From assembly GCF_016900775.1 (NCBI RefSeq), contig NZ_JACJKN010000005.1:62001-126000 (forward strand): DNA of 64,000 nucleotides, written 5' to 3'. Positions 7,629 through 16,257 of the stretch are shown one piece after another. Every line of letters starts with the position of its first letter. Positions within the stretch are counted from its first letter, which is position 1. A model generated the notes under the pieces. The model was not told the DNA's origin. It was given only the letters and a program-made list of their open reading frames with translations, and did not search any database. Source of the stretch: Olsenella uli (GTDB lineage Bacteria; Actinomycetota; Coriobacteriia; Coriobacteriales; Atopobiaceae). Position numbers and translations under genes: made by a program.

Positions 7629-10316
7629 CTACGCGAAGTCCGCGATCTGCGCCTTCAGCTGCTCGATCGTGGCCGTGAGCTCGGCGGCCTGCGCGCGCTT
7701 CTTCTCGATGACCGCGGGCGCCGCCTTGGCGACGAAGCCCTCGTTGGCGAGGGTCCGCTCCACGCCCGCGAGGTCCTTCTCGGCCTTGGCGAGCTCCTTG
7801 GCGAGGCGCGCGGACTCGGCGGCCAGGTCAACGAGGTCGCCCACGTGGACGAAGATCTCCAGCCCGCCGTCGGCCACGGAGACGCAGCCCGCGGGCTTCT
7901 CGGCGCCGTCCCCGGCCGCGAAGGCGCCCACGTGGCCCACGGAGCGCACGAAGCCCTCCTGGCCGGCGAGCACCGCGGCCTCGTCGGCGCCGCAGCGCAC
8001 GGTGACGTCGAGCTCGGCGCGGGGCGACAGGCGGTAGCGGGCGCGCGTGGAGCGCACGCAGGAGATGACGCGCTTGGCAAGCTCGAAGTCCTTCTCGGCG
8101 CGCTCGTTCACGAACTCGGCGAAGCGCTCGGGCTCCGGCCAGGCGGCCACCATGAGGAACTCGGCGGAGTGGTCGTCCAGGCCGGACGCGGGCAGGGCGT
8201 CCCACACGCTCTCGGTCACGAACGGCATCACGGGGTGGAGCAGCCTCATGCAGGTGTCGAGCACAAAGACGAGGTTGCGCTGGACCTGCAGGCGCTCCTC
8301 AGGCGCGCCGTCAAGCAGGCGGCTCTTGCAGAGCTCGATGTACCAGTCGCAGACGTCGCCCCAGAAGAAGCTCTGGATCTCGCGCGCGTAGTCGCCGAAG
8401 GCGTAGGTCTCCAGCTGCTCGGTCGCGTGCGCGACGGCGCGCGCCAGACGGCTGAGCATCCACGCGTCCTCGGGCGTCACGGCGGCCGGGGCGCCCGGCT
8501 CATAGCCCTCGAGGTTCATCTGCACGAAGCGGCTCGCGTTCCAGATCTTGGTCACGAAGCCGCGGGCCTGCTCGGTGCGCGGGCTGTCGATCAGCTTGTG
8601 GGTCTTCTTGTCGATGTTGGCGTCGAACTTGACGTCCTGGTTGTTGGTGATGAGCGTGAGGAGGTTGTAGCGCATGGCGTCCGCGCCGTACTTCTCCATG
8701 AGCTCCATCGGGTCCACGCCGTTGCCCTTGGACTTGGACATGCGGCTGCCGTCCTTGGCAAGGATCGTGGCGTAGATGTAGACGTCGTGGAAGGGCACCT
8801 CGTCGGTGAAGTAGAGCGAGCTCATGATCATGCGCGCCACCCAGAGGGCGATGATGTCGCGCGCGGTCACGAGGACCTTGGTGGGGTGGTGGCCCTCCAT
8901 CTGATCGGGGTGGTCCGGCCAGCCCTGCGTGGCGAAGGTCCACAGCTGGCTCGAGAACCAGGTGTCCAGCACGTCCTCGTCCTGGCGCACGTGGTGCCCG
9001 CCGCACGTGGGGCACACGTCGGTGTCCTCCATGAGGGCGTCCTCCCAGCCGCAGTCCTCGCAGTAGAAGACCGGGATGCGGTGGCCCCACCAGAGCTGGC
9101 GGGAGATGCACCAGTCCTTGAGGTTGTCCATCCAGGTGAGGTAGGTCTGGGTCCAGCGCTCGGGGTGGAACGTGACCTCGCCCGACTTCACGACTTCGGT
9201 CGCGCGGTCCTTGAGCTTGTCCACGGCCACGAACCACTGCTCGGAGAGCCAGGGCTCGAGCGCGGTGTTGCAGCGGTAGCAGTGCATGACGGAGTGGTCG
9301 AGCTCCTCGACCTTCTCGAGCAGGCCGTGCTCCTCGAACCACGCCACCACGGCCTCGCGGCACTGGTCGCGGCTCATGCCGGAGAACTCGCCGTAGCCCT
9401 CGACCACGACCGCGTGCTCGTCGAAGATGTTGATCTGCTCGAGGTCGTGGGCCTGGCCCATCGCGTAGTCGTTGGGGTCGTGCGCGGGCGTGACCTTGAC
9501 GAAGCCCGTGCCAAAGCCGGCGTCCACGTGCCAGTCGGAGAAAATCGGGATCTCGCGGTCCACGATGGGCAGGCGCACCATCTTGCCCACGAGCCGGGCC
9601 TTCTCGGGGTCCTGCGGGGAGACGGCCACGCCCGTGTCGCCGAGCATGGTCTCGGGGCGCGTGGTGGCCACCGTGATGTGGTCGATGCCGTCCACGGGCT
9701 CCACGAGCGGGTACTGGAGGTACCAGAGGTGGCCCTTCTCGTCCTGGTACTCGGCCTCGTCGTCCGAGATGGCGGTGCAGCAGGAGGGGCACCAGTTGAC
9801 GATGCGCTTGCCGCGATAGATGAGGCCGTCGTGGTACCAGTCGCAGAAGACCTTGCGCACGGCGCGGCTGAACTCGGGGCTCATGGTGAACTTCTCGTCG
9901 GAGAAGTCGATCGAGCAGCCCATGCGCTTGATCTGGCTGACGATGGTTCCGCCGTACTCACGCGTCCAGTCCCAGCAGGCGTCGAGGAACTTCTCGCGCC
10001 CGATCTCCAGGCGGGAGACGCCCTCGCTCTTGAGCTTCTTGTCCACCTTGGTCTGCGTGGCGATGCCCGCGTGGTCGGTGCCCAGAATCCAGCGCGTGGA
10101 GCGGCCGCGCATGCGGCTGTAGCGCACGTAGGTGTCCTGGATGGAGTCGTCCATTGCATGGCCCATGTGCAGGATGCCCGTCACGTTGGGCGGCGGGATG
10201 ACGACGGTGCAGTCCCCCACCCCCTTGGAGCGCTGGTAGCAGCCGGCGCTCATCCAGCGCTCGATGAGCTCGGGCTCGGCGGTTGCGGGGTCGTAGTTCT
10301 TGGGCATCTCTTCCAC
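7629..10316 (-). CDS. valS: Valine--tRNA ligase
   Basis: This 895-residue class I aminoacyl-tRNA synthetase charges tRNA-Val with valine, with editing of threonine. The HIGH-type signature is PPPNVTGILHMGHAM (about residue 45) and the KMSKS loop is SRMSKSKGNG (about residue 527). The editing-domain segment TTRPETMLGDTG is present. Cys pairs (CPSCC, CYRC, and CEDC with CPTC) suggest structural zinc sites, and the C-terminus is the charged coiled coil that contacts tRNA. GTG 10316 follows GGAGAGGA and gives VEEMPKNYDP; ATG 10307 is an alternative. The frame runs open far upstream, but that part has no family similarity. Length fits bacterial ValRS. No T-box is visible before it; the TatD gene starts divergently 166 bp away. 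Confidence 0.97.
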   Translation of the reverse strand: MEEMPKNYDPATAEPELIERWMSAGCYQRSKGVGDCTVVIPPPNVTGILHMGHAMDDSIQDTYVRYSRMRGRSTRWILGTDHAGIATQTKVDKKLKSEGVSRLEIGREKFLDACWDWTREYGGTIVSQIKRMGCSIDFSDEKFTMSPEFSRAVRKVFCDWYHDGLIYRGKRIVNWCPSCCTAISDDEAEYQDEKGHLWYLQYPLVEPVDGIDHITVATTRPETMLGDTGVAVSPQDPEKARLVGKMVRLPIVDREIPIFSDWHVDAGFGTGFVKVTPAHDPNDYAMGQAHDLEQINIFDEHAVVVEGYGEFSGMSRDQCREAVVAWFEEHGLLEKVEELDHSVMHCYRCNTALEPWLSEQWFVAVDKLKDRATEVVKSGEVTFHPERWTQTYLTWMDNLKDWCISRQLWWGHRIPVFYCEDCGWEDALMEDTDVCPTCGGHHVRQDEDVLDTWFSSQLWTFATQGWPDHPDQMEGHHPTKVLVTARDIIALWVARMIMSSLYFTDEVPFHDVYIYATILAKDGSRMSKSKGNGVDPMELMEKYGADAMRYNLLTLITNNQDVKFDANIDKKTHKLIDSPRTEQARGFVTKIWNASRFVQMNLEGYEPGAPAAVTPEDAWMLSRLARAVAHATEQLETYAFGDYAREIQSFFWGDVCDWYIELCKSRLLDGAPEERLQVQRNLVFVLDTCMRLLHPVMPFVTESVWDALPASGLDDHSAEFLMVAAWPEPERFAEFVNERAEKDFELAKRVISCVRSTRARYRLSPRAELDVTVRCGADEAAVLAGQEGFVRSVGHVGAFAAGDGAEKPAGCVSVADGGLEIFVHVGDLVDLAAESARLAKELAKAEKDLAGVERTLANEGFVAKAAPAVIEKKRAQAAELTATIEQLKAQIADFA

Positions 10317-10481
10317 GGGGCGTCCTCTCCCGGTCGCGTGCATATCAGCCTTACAGGATAGCACGCGGGGGTGCGCCCGGGCGACGGCGGGCGCGCGGCG
10401 GGTGCCCTGCGCTGCGGGGACGCCCGCCCGACGCTTGCGCGGTCGGGCGCGGGAGGTATCATCGCGAGGAGGAGGGCGCGC

Positions 10482-11243
10482 ATGTGGACTGACGCACACT
10501 GCCATCTGGGATGGTTTTCCGACCCCGCCGCCGTGGCGCGCGAGGCGGCCGAGAAGGACCTCACGCTTCTCGCCGTCACGGTGACGCCGGCGGAGTACCT
10601 CGCGCGCCGGGGCGCGCTCGCGGGCGAGAAGAACGTGGCGCTCGCGGCGGGCCTCCACCCGTGGTGGGTGCGCGCCGCCTCCGACGCCGACGCGCTCTGC
10701 GAGCTGCTGCCGGAAACGCGCTGGGTCGGCGAGGTGGGGCTCGACCGCACGCCGCGCCATGCGGCGACGTGGGAGGCGCAGCTCGCGGCCTTCGAGCGCG
10801 TCTGCCGGGCCTGCGCCGAGACGAGCGCTCCCGATGCCCCCAAGGTCCTCTCGGTGCACGCGGTCCGCTCGGCCGGGGAGGTGCTGGACGCGCTCGAGCG
10901 GACGGGCGCGGCCGAGGGCTGCCGCTGCGTGCTGCACTGGTTCTCCGGCTCGTCGGACGAGCTCTGGCGCGCGGTGCGCCTGGGCTGCCTCTTCTCGCTC
11001 GGCGAGCGGGCGCTCGCGACGCGCCGCGGGCGCGAGTACGCCCGGGTCCTGCCCGCGGAGCGCCTGCTCGTGGAGACGGACCTCCCCGAGGCCGCCGGAT
11101 CTTTCGCGGGCGCCCCCGACATCGTGGCCTCGCTCGGGCGCACCGTCGCCGCCATGGCCGCGGTACGCGGCATGGACCCCTGCGACCTGCGCGTTCTTCT
11201 CGCCTCGAACGCCGCCGCCCTGGGCGTGCCGCCCGAGCCCTGA
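10482..11243 (+). CDS. TatD family metal-dependent hydrolase/nuclease
   Basis: This 253-residue protein is a TatD-type amidohydrolase-fold metalloenzyme; relatives act as Mg-dependent 3'-5' DNA/RNA exonucleases. The metal ligands are all visible: HxH in DAHCH (residues 5-7), Glu in VGEVGLD, His in SVHAVR, His in LHWFSGS and Asp in VETDLPE. ATG 10482 follows GGAGGAGGG. It is cytosolic with no signal peptide. It is on the short side for TatD (about 255-265 aa). Divergent from valS. A small hairpin (TGACAAA and TTTGTCA) covers its stop codon. Confidence 0.93.
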   Translation: MWTDAHCHLGWFSDPAAVAREAAEKDLTLLAVTVTPAEYLARRGALAGEKNVALAAGLHPWWVRAASDADALCELLPETRWVGEVGLDRTPRHAATWEAQLAAFERVCRACAETSAPDAPKVLSVHAVRSAGEVLDALERTGAAEGCRCVLHWFSGSSDELWRAVRLGCLFSLGERALATRRGREYARVLPAERLLVETDLPEAAGSFAGAPDIVASLGRTVAAMAAVRGMDPCDLRVLLASNAAALGVPPEP

Positions 11244-11317
11244 CAAACGACCCGGACACCTTTGTCAGGTCATGGTAGAGTTGACGGAGCGAACCAGCCG
11301 ACCTGACGGGAAGGCCC

Positions 11318-12457
11318 ATGAGACCACTCCGCAAGACGACGCGCGTGAGGAACCCGCACGTCAAGAACCCCATTTCCTCGACCATGCTTGCGAGCACGTC
11401 GGGGGAGCTCGACCTGCCGCTGACCGACGTCGTCATCGTCTTCGCGTGCAGCGAGAACTTCGTCCCCTACCTCTCCGTCGCGACGCAGTCGATCATCGAG
11501 AACGCGAGCCCGGAGCGCCGCTATGACATCGTGGTGCTCACGAGAAACATCTCCCCGGCGAGCATGATCACGCTCACGCGCCAGGCGACCTCGGAGAACG
11601 TGGGCATCGGCTTTCTTGACGTCGACGCCGCGCTCGGCGACATCAAGCTCCCCCATCACGGCCACTTCAGGCCCGAGACCTACTTCCGCCTGCTCGCCCC
11701 GCAGCTCCTTCCCAATGTGGACAAGGCCATCTACCTGGACTCCGACCTCATCGTCGACGACGACGTCGCCAAGCTCTTCGACACTGACGTCACCGGCTAC
11801 CCGCTCGCCGCCACGCGCGACGCGGACACGATCGGCCAGATCGAGGGCTACGACGCATCCGTGGGGCCCTACCTGAGAGACGAGCTCGGCATGGACGACC
11901 CGCACGACTACTTCCAGGCGGGCGTCATCCTGATGAACCTCGCGGAGCTGCGCCGCACCGTCCCGCCCGAGCGCTTCCTCGCGCTCTCGACCGATCGCAT
12001 GTGGCGCTGGCTCGACCAGGACGTGCTCAACAAGGTGGTGAACGGCCACTACGTGCGCGTGCACATGCGCTGGAACTACCTCATGGACTGGCAGCACCTG
12101 CGCCGCACCCACATCGTGGCCAACGCGCCTGCCGACGTGCGCGCGGAGTATGCCGAGGCGGCCGCGGACCCCGCGATCGTCCACTTTGCCGGGCCGGACA
12201 ACCGCCCCTGGCTCTACCCCGACGCGGACGGCGCCGACCTCTTCTGGCGCTACGCGATGCACTCCCCCTACCTCGACGAGATACGCGGGCAGCTCGAGGA
12301 GTCGCGCGCCTCGGCGGCGGGCCTCGCCAAGCGGCTGCAGGTCATCCTGCTCTACAAGGGCATCATGCCGGCCTTTGACAAGACGTGCCCCGCCGGGTCC
12401 AAGCGTCGCAGCGCCATCATCAAGACCTACATGCGCCTCGGCGGCGCCAATCTGTAA
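11318..12457 (+). CDS. Glycosyltransferase family 8 protein
   Basis: This is a retaining GT-A-fold glycosyltransferase of family 8 (379 aa), which uses UDP-sugars to build lipopolysaccharide-like or surface glycans. It shows the N-terminal strand DVVIVFACSENFVPYLSVAT, the DxD metal/nucleotide site in AIYLDSDLIVDDD (about residue 140), FQAGVILMNL, WLDQDVLNKV and the late IVHFAG...RPW segment that binds diphosphate. ATG 11318 follows GGGAAGG. There is no membrane segment, so it is cytosolic or membrane-peripheral. The acceptor is unknown. It stands alone between TatD and the convergent clpX, and its TAA lies inside a palindromic repeat. Confidence 0.9.
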   Translation: MRPLRKTTRVRNPHVKNPISSTMLASTSGELDLPLTDVVIVFACSENFVPYLSVATQSIIENASPERRYDIVVLTRNISPASMITLTRQATSENVGIGFLDVDAALGDIKLPHHGHFRPETYFRLLAPQLLPNVDKAIYLDSDLIVDDDVAKLFDTDVTGYPLAATRDADTIGQIEGYDASVGPYLRDELGMDDPHDYFQAGVILMNLAELRRTVPPERFLALSTDRMWRWLDQDVLNKVVNGHYVRVHMRWNYLMDWQHLRRTHIVANAPADVRAEYAEAAADPAIVHFAGPDNRPWLYPDADGADLFWRYAMHSPYLDEIRGQLEESRASAAGLAKRLQVILLYKGIMPAFDKTCPAGSKRRSAIIKTYMRLGGANL

Positions 12458-12482
12458 GTTGGGGACAGTCCCCAACTTACAG
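12452..12482. repeat. Family-A palindrome (perfect, 31 bp) over the GT8 stop codon
   Basis: Perfect palindrome with core TTGGGGACAGTCCCCAA and flanks CTGTAAG/CTTACAG. It contains the TAA of the glycosyltransferase gene. The same core brackets the RAYT gene at 55.5-56.4 kb, so I class this as a REP-like element. Confidence 0.85.
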
Positions 12483-12496
12483 AAACTATTTATGTG

Positions 12497-12522
12497 AATT
12501 GGGGACTGTTCCCAACTTACAG
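12497..12522. repeat. Family-A palindrome, second adjacent copy
   Basis: Slightly degenerate copy (TTGGGGACTGTTCCCAA core with CTTACAG flank), 14 bp after the first. Two copies close together resemble the paired arrangement of REP doublets in other bacteria. Confidence 0.75.
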
Positions 12523-12556
12523 GCGGGCCCGGAGGTTGCTCCGGGCCCGCCTTGTT
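12522..12556 (+). terminator. Intrinsic terminator after the glycosyltransferase
   Basis: GGCGGGCCCGGA pairs with TCCGGGCCCGCC (12540-12551) around a short loop and is followed by TTGTTT. The T-rich side faces the plus strand, fitting termination of the GT8 transcript before the convergent clpX. Confidence 0.8.
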
Positions 12557-12576
12557 TGAGTCTGTGGGGAGTGGGC

Positions 12577-13884
12577 TTACGCCACGCGGTGCTTGCCGTG
12601 GGCGGTGGTCACGATCCTCGGTGACTCCCCGCCGCCGACGGACTCCTTGGTGACGATCACCTTGGTGATGTCGAGGTCGCTCGGCAGGTCGAACATCGTG
12701 TCCTGGAGCGTCGCCTCGCAGATGGCGCGCAGGCCGCGGGCGCCCGTGCCGCGGGCGATGGCCTGGCGGGCGATCTCCTCGAGCGCCTCGTCCTCGAAGA
12801 CCAGCTCCACGCCCTCGAGCTCGAACATGCGGCGATACTGCTTGACGAGGGCGTTTCGGGGCTGCGTGAGGATGCTCACGAGGTCGGACTCGGTGAGCTC
12901 GCGCGTGGCGGTAATCACGGGGATGCGGCCGAGGAACTCGGGGATCATGCCGAACTTGTGCAGGTCCTGCGGCATGACCTGCTCCATCAGGTAGTCCTCG
13001 TCCTTCTCGGCGTTGCGGCCGACCTCGGCGGCAAAGCCGATGCCCTTCTTGCCGATGCGGTCGGCCACGATCTTGTCGAGTCCCACGAAGGCGCCGCCGC
13101 AGATGAAGAGGATGTTCGTGGTGTCGATGCGGATGAGCTCCTGCTGGGGGTGCTTGCGGCCGCCCTGCGGGGGCACGCTCGCCTCGGTCCCCTCGAGAAT
13201 CTTGAGGAGGGCCTGCTGGACGCCCTCGCCGGAGACGTCGCGCGTGATGGAGAGGTTCTCGGCCTTGCGGGCGATCTTGTCGATCTCGTCCACGTAGACG
13301 ATGCCCACCTGCGCGCGCTCCACGTCGCCGTCGGCGGCGGTGATGAGCTTGAGCAGGATGTTCTCCACGTCCTCGCCCACGTAGCCGGCCTCGGTGAGGG
13401 TGGTGGCGTCGGCGATGGCGAAGGGCACCTCGAGGAAGCGCGCGAGCGTCTGCGCGAGCAGCGTCTTGCCCGTGCCCGTGGGGCCCAGCAGCAAGATGTT
13501 GCTCTTGGCGATCTCGACCTCCTCCTCGCCCTCGGCTACCTCGTCGTTGCCGGAGAGGATGCGGCGGTAGTGGTTGTAGACGGCCACGCTCATGGCGCGC
13601 TTGGCCTGCTCCTGGCCCATGACGTACTGGGAGAGCTCGTCGTAGATCTCGTGCGGGGTGGGGAGGTTCTTGATCGGCGCCTGCTCGGGCGCCTCCTCGA
13701 CGGCATCGGCCGCCTCGACGTCCACCTCGTCGATCATCTCGGTGCAGGCGTGCACGCACTCGTCGCAGATGAAGACGCCGCCCGGGCCGGCGATGAGCTT
13801 GCTCACCTGGCTGCGGCTCTTCCCGCAGAACGAGCAGTGCATCTCGTTGGAGAAGCCGGGGCCTCCCTGATCAAAGCTAGGCAT
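12577..13884 (-). CDS. clpX: ATP-dependent Clp protease ATP-binding subunit ClpX
   Basis: ClpX is the AAA+ unfoldase that recognises tagged substrates and threads them into ClpP. The 435-residue protein starts with the four-Cys zinc-binding domain (CSFCGKS...CDECV), then Walker A GPTGTGKT (about residue 125), the pore loop GYVGED, Walker [11 protein letters not shown], the sensor region and the IGF-type ClpP-binding loop IGFAAEV. Length and order are typical. It follows clpP by 4 bp, so the two are co-transcribed and the chamber and unfoldase are made together. Acts in the cytosol. Confidence 0.98.
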   Translation of the reverse strand: MPSFDQGGPGFSNEMHCSFCGKSRSQVSKLIAGPGGVFICDECVHACTEMIDEVDVEAADAVEEAPEQAPIKNLPTPHEIYDELSQYVMGQEQAKRAMSVAVYNHYRRILSGNDEVAEGEEEVEIAKSNILLLGPTGTGKTLLAQTLARFLEVPFAIADATTLTEAGYVGEDVENILLKLITAADGDVERAQVGIVYVDEIDKIARKAENLSITRDVSGEGVQQALLKILEGTEASVPPQGGRKHPQQELIRIDTTNILFICGGAFVGLDKIVADRIGKKGIGFAAEVGRNAEKDEDYLMEQVMPQDLHKFGMIPEFLGRIPVITATRELTESDLVSILTQPRNALVKQYRRMFELEGVELVFEDEALEEIARQAIARGTGARGLRAICEATLQDTMFDLPSDLDITKVIVTKESVGGGESPRIVTTAHGKHRVA

Positions 13885-13888
13885 CGAG

Positions 13889-14506
13889 CTACTCCTGGGT
13901 CTGGTCGGCGCGGGACGTGATGACCTTGTCGACGAGGCCGTAGGCGCAGGCCTCGGCGGCGCGCATGTAGTTGTCGCGCTCGGTGTCGGCGTTGATCTTC
14001 TCGATGGGCTGGCCCGTCGCCTCGGAGAGGATCTCGTTCAGGCGCTGGCGGATCCAGCGGGTCTCGTCGGCCACGATCTGGATGTCGGTCTGCTGGCCGG
14101 AGACGCCGGAGCTCGGCTGGTGGATGAGCACCATCGAGTTGGGGAGCGCAAGACGCTTGCCCTTGGCGCCGCACGCGAGGATGGCGGCGCCCATGGAGGC
14201 GGCCATGCCCACGCAGATGGTGGAGACGTCGGGCTTGATGAAGTTCATCGTGTCGATGATGCCCAGGCCTGCGTAGACGTCGCCGCCCGGGGAATCCACG
14301 TAGAGGGCGATGTCCTTGTCAGGGTCCTGGCTCTCGAGGTGCAGGAGCTGCGCGATCACGAGGTTCGCCGAGTCGCGCGTGACCTCCTCGCCGAGAAACA
14401 CGATGCGGTCGTTGAGCAGGCGGGAGTAAATGTCGTAGCTGCGCTCGCCGCGCGGGGTCTGCTCGACCACGTACGGGATGAGCGGGATGTTGGTGGGATG
14501 GTGCAT
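13889..14506 (-). CDS. clpP: ATP-dependent Clp protease proteolytic subunit ClpP
   Basis: ClpP is the tetradecameric serine protease chamber that works with ClpX. In 205 residues it has the N-terminal [20 protein letters not shown] segment, the active Ser in [11 protein letters not shown], His in [10 protein letters not shown] and an Asp near residue 180. The C-terminal [13 protein letters not shown] is typical. ATG 14506 follows GGAG at 6 bp; the longer frame from 14560 has no family similarity there. It lies between tig and clpX in one unit. Confidence 0.98.
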   Translation of the reverse strand: MHHPTNIPLIPYVVEQTPRGERSYDIYSRLLNDRIVFLGEEVTRDSANLVIAQLLHLESQDPDKDIALYVDSPGGDVYAGLGIIDTMNFIKPDVSTICVGMAASMGAAILACGAKGKRLALPNSMVLIHQPSSGVSGQQTDIQIVADETRWIRQRLNEILSEATGQPIEKINADTERDNYMRAAEACAYGLVDKVITSRADQTQE

Positions 14507-14581
14507 GCGGTCTCCGTTTCTTGTAGAAGGCCCCGGACGAGGCGCGCTCGCCCGGGGCACTTCGGTGCCTGATGAGCGGGA

Positions 14582-15940
14582 CTACTCGGCGTCGGCGGCC
14601 TCGTCGTCCTTCTCGCCCGCGGCAGCGCGCTCGGCGACCTCGTCCACGACGTTCACCTTGGCGTTCTCGACGAGCCAGTCGAGGGCCTTGGTGCGGCGAA
14701 TGGAGTCGCGGATGGCCGGGAGGCGGCCCTCCTCGCGCCACTGCTTGACGGAGGCGTCGACGTCCTCCACGCCGGCGCGCTCGAACTCGGCGCGGACGTC
14801 GTCCTCGGTGGCCTCGAGGCCGAGCTTGGCGGCCACGGCGTCGAGGGCGAGCGACTGGCGGGCGCGCTCCTCGGCCTGGACGCGCAGATCGGCGATGAAG
14901 TCGTCGGACTTCAGGCCGCGGGCGCGCAGGAACATGTCGAGGGAGACGTTCTGGCGCTGGAGCTGGGAGAGGAACTCGGAGGCGAGCTCGTTGAAGATCT
15001 CGTTCTGGTAGGCCTCGGGCACGGTCTCGAGCTTGAGCAGCTTGCCCATGGCCTCGACGACGCGGTCCTCCTTGAGGTTGGGGATCGTGGTCTTCTTGTC
15101 GCCCTCGATCTCCTCCTTGACGGCGGCGCGGAACGCCGCGACGTCGTCGAAGCCGAACTTCTTGGCGACCTCGTCGTCGAGCTCGGGGGTGACGGCCTTC
15201 TTGATGCCGTTGAGCTTCACCTTGACGGAGAAGGTGTGGGAGTGCTCCTCGCCCTCGTGGACGTGGGTGTGCGTCCACTCGATGGCCTTCTCCTCGCCCT
15301 TCTTCATCCCGACGATGCCCTCCTGGAGCTGCTCGGGGACCTGCTGGCCGTCGAGCGAGAGCAGGCGGTTGGTGCCGGCGAGGTGGCCGGCGCCCTCGAC
15401 GTTCTCGATGTCAACGGAGACCACGTCGCCGGGCTCGACGGCGCGGTCCTCCTCGACGTCCTCGTAGGTCACCTGGTAGGTGAGGAGCTGGTTGATCTGC
15501 CAGTCGATCTCGGCCTCGGTGGCCTCCTCGGGCGGAAGGTTGATCTCGGGGGCGTCATAGCTCTCGAGCTCGCAGGCCGGGCGCACGCCGATGGTAGCGG
15601 AGACGACGTAGTCGGTGCCCTGGGCGGCGAGCTCGGGGTCGGCGCCCTCCGGGCCAAAGCTCACGCGGCCGACGGGGGTGACGTCGAGCTCCTCGAGCAT
15701 CATGGGCTCGACGGCGCCGAGCAGGTCGTTGGTCGCCTGGGCGAGCACGGCCTCGCGGCCGATGATGCCGTCGATCACCGGGCGCGGCGCGTGACCGCGG
15801 CGGAAGCCCTGGAAGTTGTACTTCTTGGCGATGTCCTTGTAGGTCTTGGCGATGGCCTTGTCGACATCGGCAGCCGGGACGGTGACCGTGGCGGCCATCT
15901 TGTCGTCGATCGGCTTCTCAGCGGTGACGGTGATCTTCAA
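14582..15940 (-). CDS. tig: Trigger factor (ribosome-associated chaperone, peptidyl-prolyl isomerase)
   Basis: Trigger factor binds the ribosome exit tunnel and helps nascent chains fold. The 452-residue protein has the N-terminal ribosome-binding domain with the signature YNFQGFRRGHAPRPV (canonical GFRxGxxP, about residue 45), a middle FKBP-type isomerase domain (VEPGDVVSVDIENVEGAGH onward) and a helical C-terminal chaperone domain. TTG 15940 is the start, backed by GGAGGAAC just upstream. The FKBP domain carries an unusual His-rich insert (THTHVHEGEEHSHTF), possibly metal-binding. It is the first gene of tig-clpP-clpX, a standard order linking folding and degradation. Confidence 0.97.
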   Translation of the reverse strand: MKITVTAEKPIDDKMAATVTVPAADVDKAIAKTYKDIAKKYNFQGFRRGHAPRPVIDGIIGREAVLAQATNDLLGAVEPMMLEELDVTPVGRVSFGPEGADPELAAQGTDYVVSATIGVRPACELESYDAPEINLPPEEATEAEIDWQINQLLTYQVTYEDVEEDRAVEPGDVVSVDIENVEGAGHLAGTNRLLSLDGQQVPEQLQEGIVGMKKGEEKAIEWTHTHVHEGEEHSHTFSVKVKLNGIKKAVTPELDDEVAKKFGFDDVAAFRAAVKEEIEGDKKTTIPNLKEDRVVEAMGKLLKLETVPEAYQNEIFNELASEFLSQLQRQNVSLDMFLRARGLKSDDFIADLRVQAEERARQSLALDAVAAKLGLEATEDDVRAEFERAGVEDVDASVKQWREEGRLPAIRDSIRRTKALDWLVENAKVNVVDEVAERAAAGEKDDEAADAE

Positions 15941-15996
15941 CGTTCCTCCAGTGTCTCGTGCGGGCGGGCTTGCCCCGCCGTGCGTGCCGTTTGTGC

Positions 15997-16083
15997 TGGT
16001 GCGGGCGAAAGGACTCGAACCTTCACGGGGTCTCCCCCACTGGAACCTAAATCCAGCGTGTCTACCAGTTCCACCACGCCCGC
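15997..16083 (-). tRNA. tRNA-Leu(UAG)
   Basis: Cloverleaf with acceptor arm GCGGGCG/CGCCCGC, long variable arm typical of class II tRNAs, T-loop GGTTCGAGTCC and anticodon TAG in loop TTTAGGT between CTGGA and TCCAG. The 3' ACCA is encoded. It decodes CUN leucine codons and lies just upstream of tig on the same strand. Confidence 0.96.
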
Positions 16084-16180
16084 AGCTTGCACAGCCTTAT
16101 GAATATACCAAACTTCTAGAGGATACCCACGTCTTGGCAGATATTTCACGTCAGGCCTGCGGGTTGCCGTGCGAGGAACC

Positions 16181-16242
16181 GTGCGAAGGGGACAGTCACT
16201 TTTGCACACGCGCCTGTGCAAAAGTGACTGTCCCCTTCGCAC
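16181..16242. repeat. Family-B hairpin pair (perfect 27-bp inverted repeat)
   Basis: Two family-B units face each other as exact reverse complements: 16181-16207 and 16216-16242, with an 8-bp loop. Each unit has the core AAGGGGACAGTCACTTTTGC or its complement. It lies 15 bp past the stop of the ABC gene at 16258. As RNA it would form a 27-bp hairpin able to block exonucleases or terminate transcription. Confidence 0.9.
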
Positions 16243-16257
16243 GCCAACGCGGGGCCG

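Noticed and set aside
7845-10361. Long plus-strand frame opposite valS
   Set aside because: Shadow of valS; biased composition and no ribosome site.
10317-11246. N-terminal extension of valS by more than 300 residues
   Set aside because: The frame is open, but it lies over the TatD gene and upstream DNA; family similarity begins only at VEEMPKNYDP.
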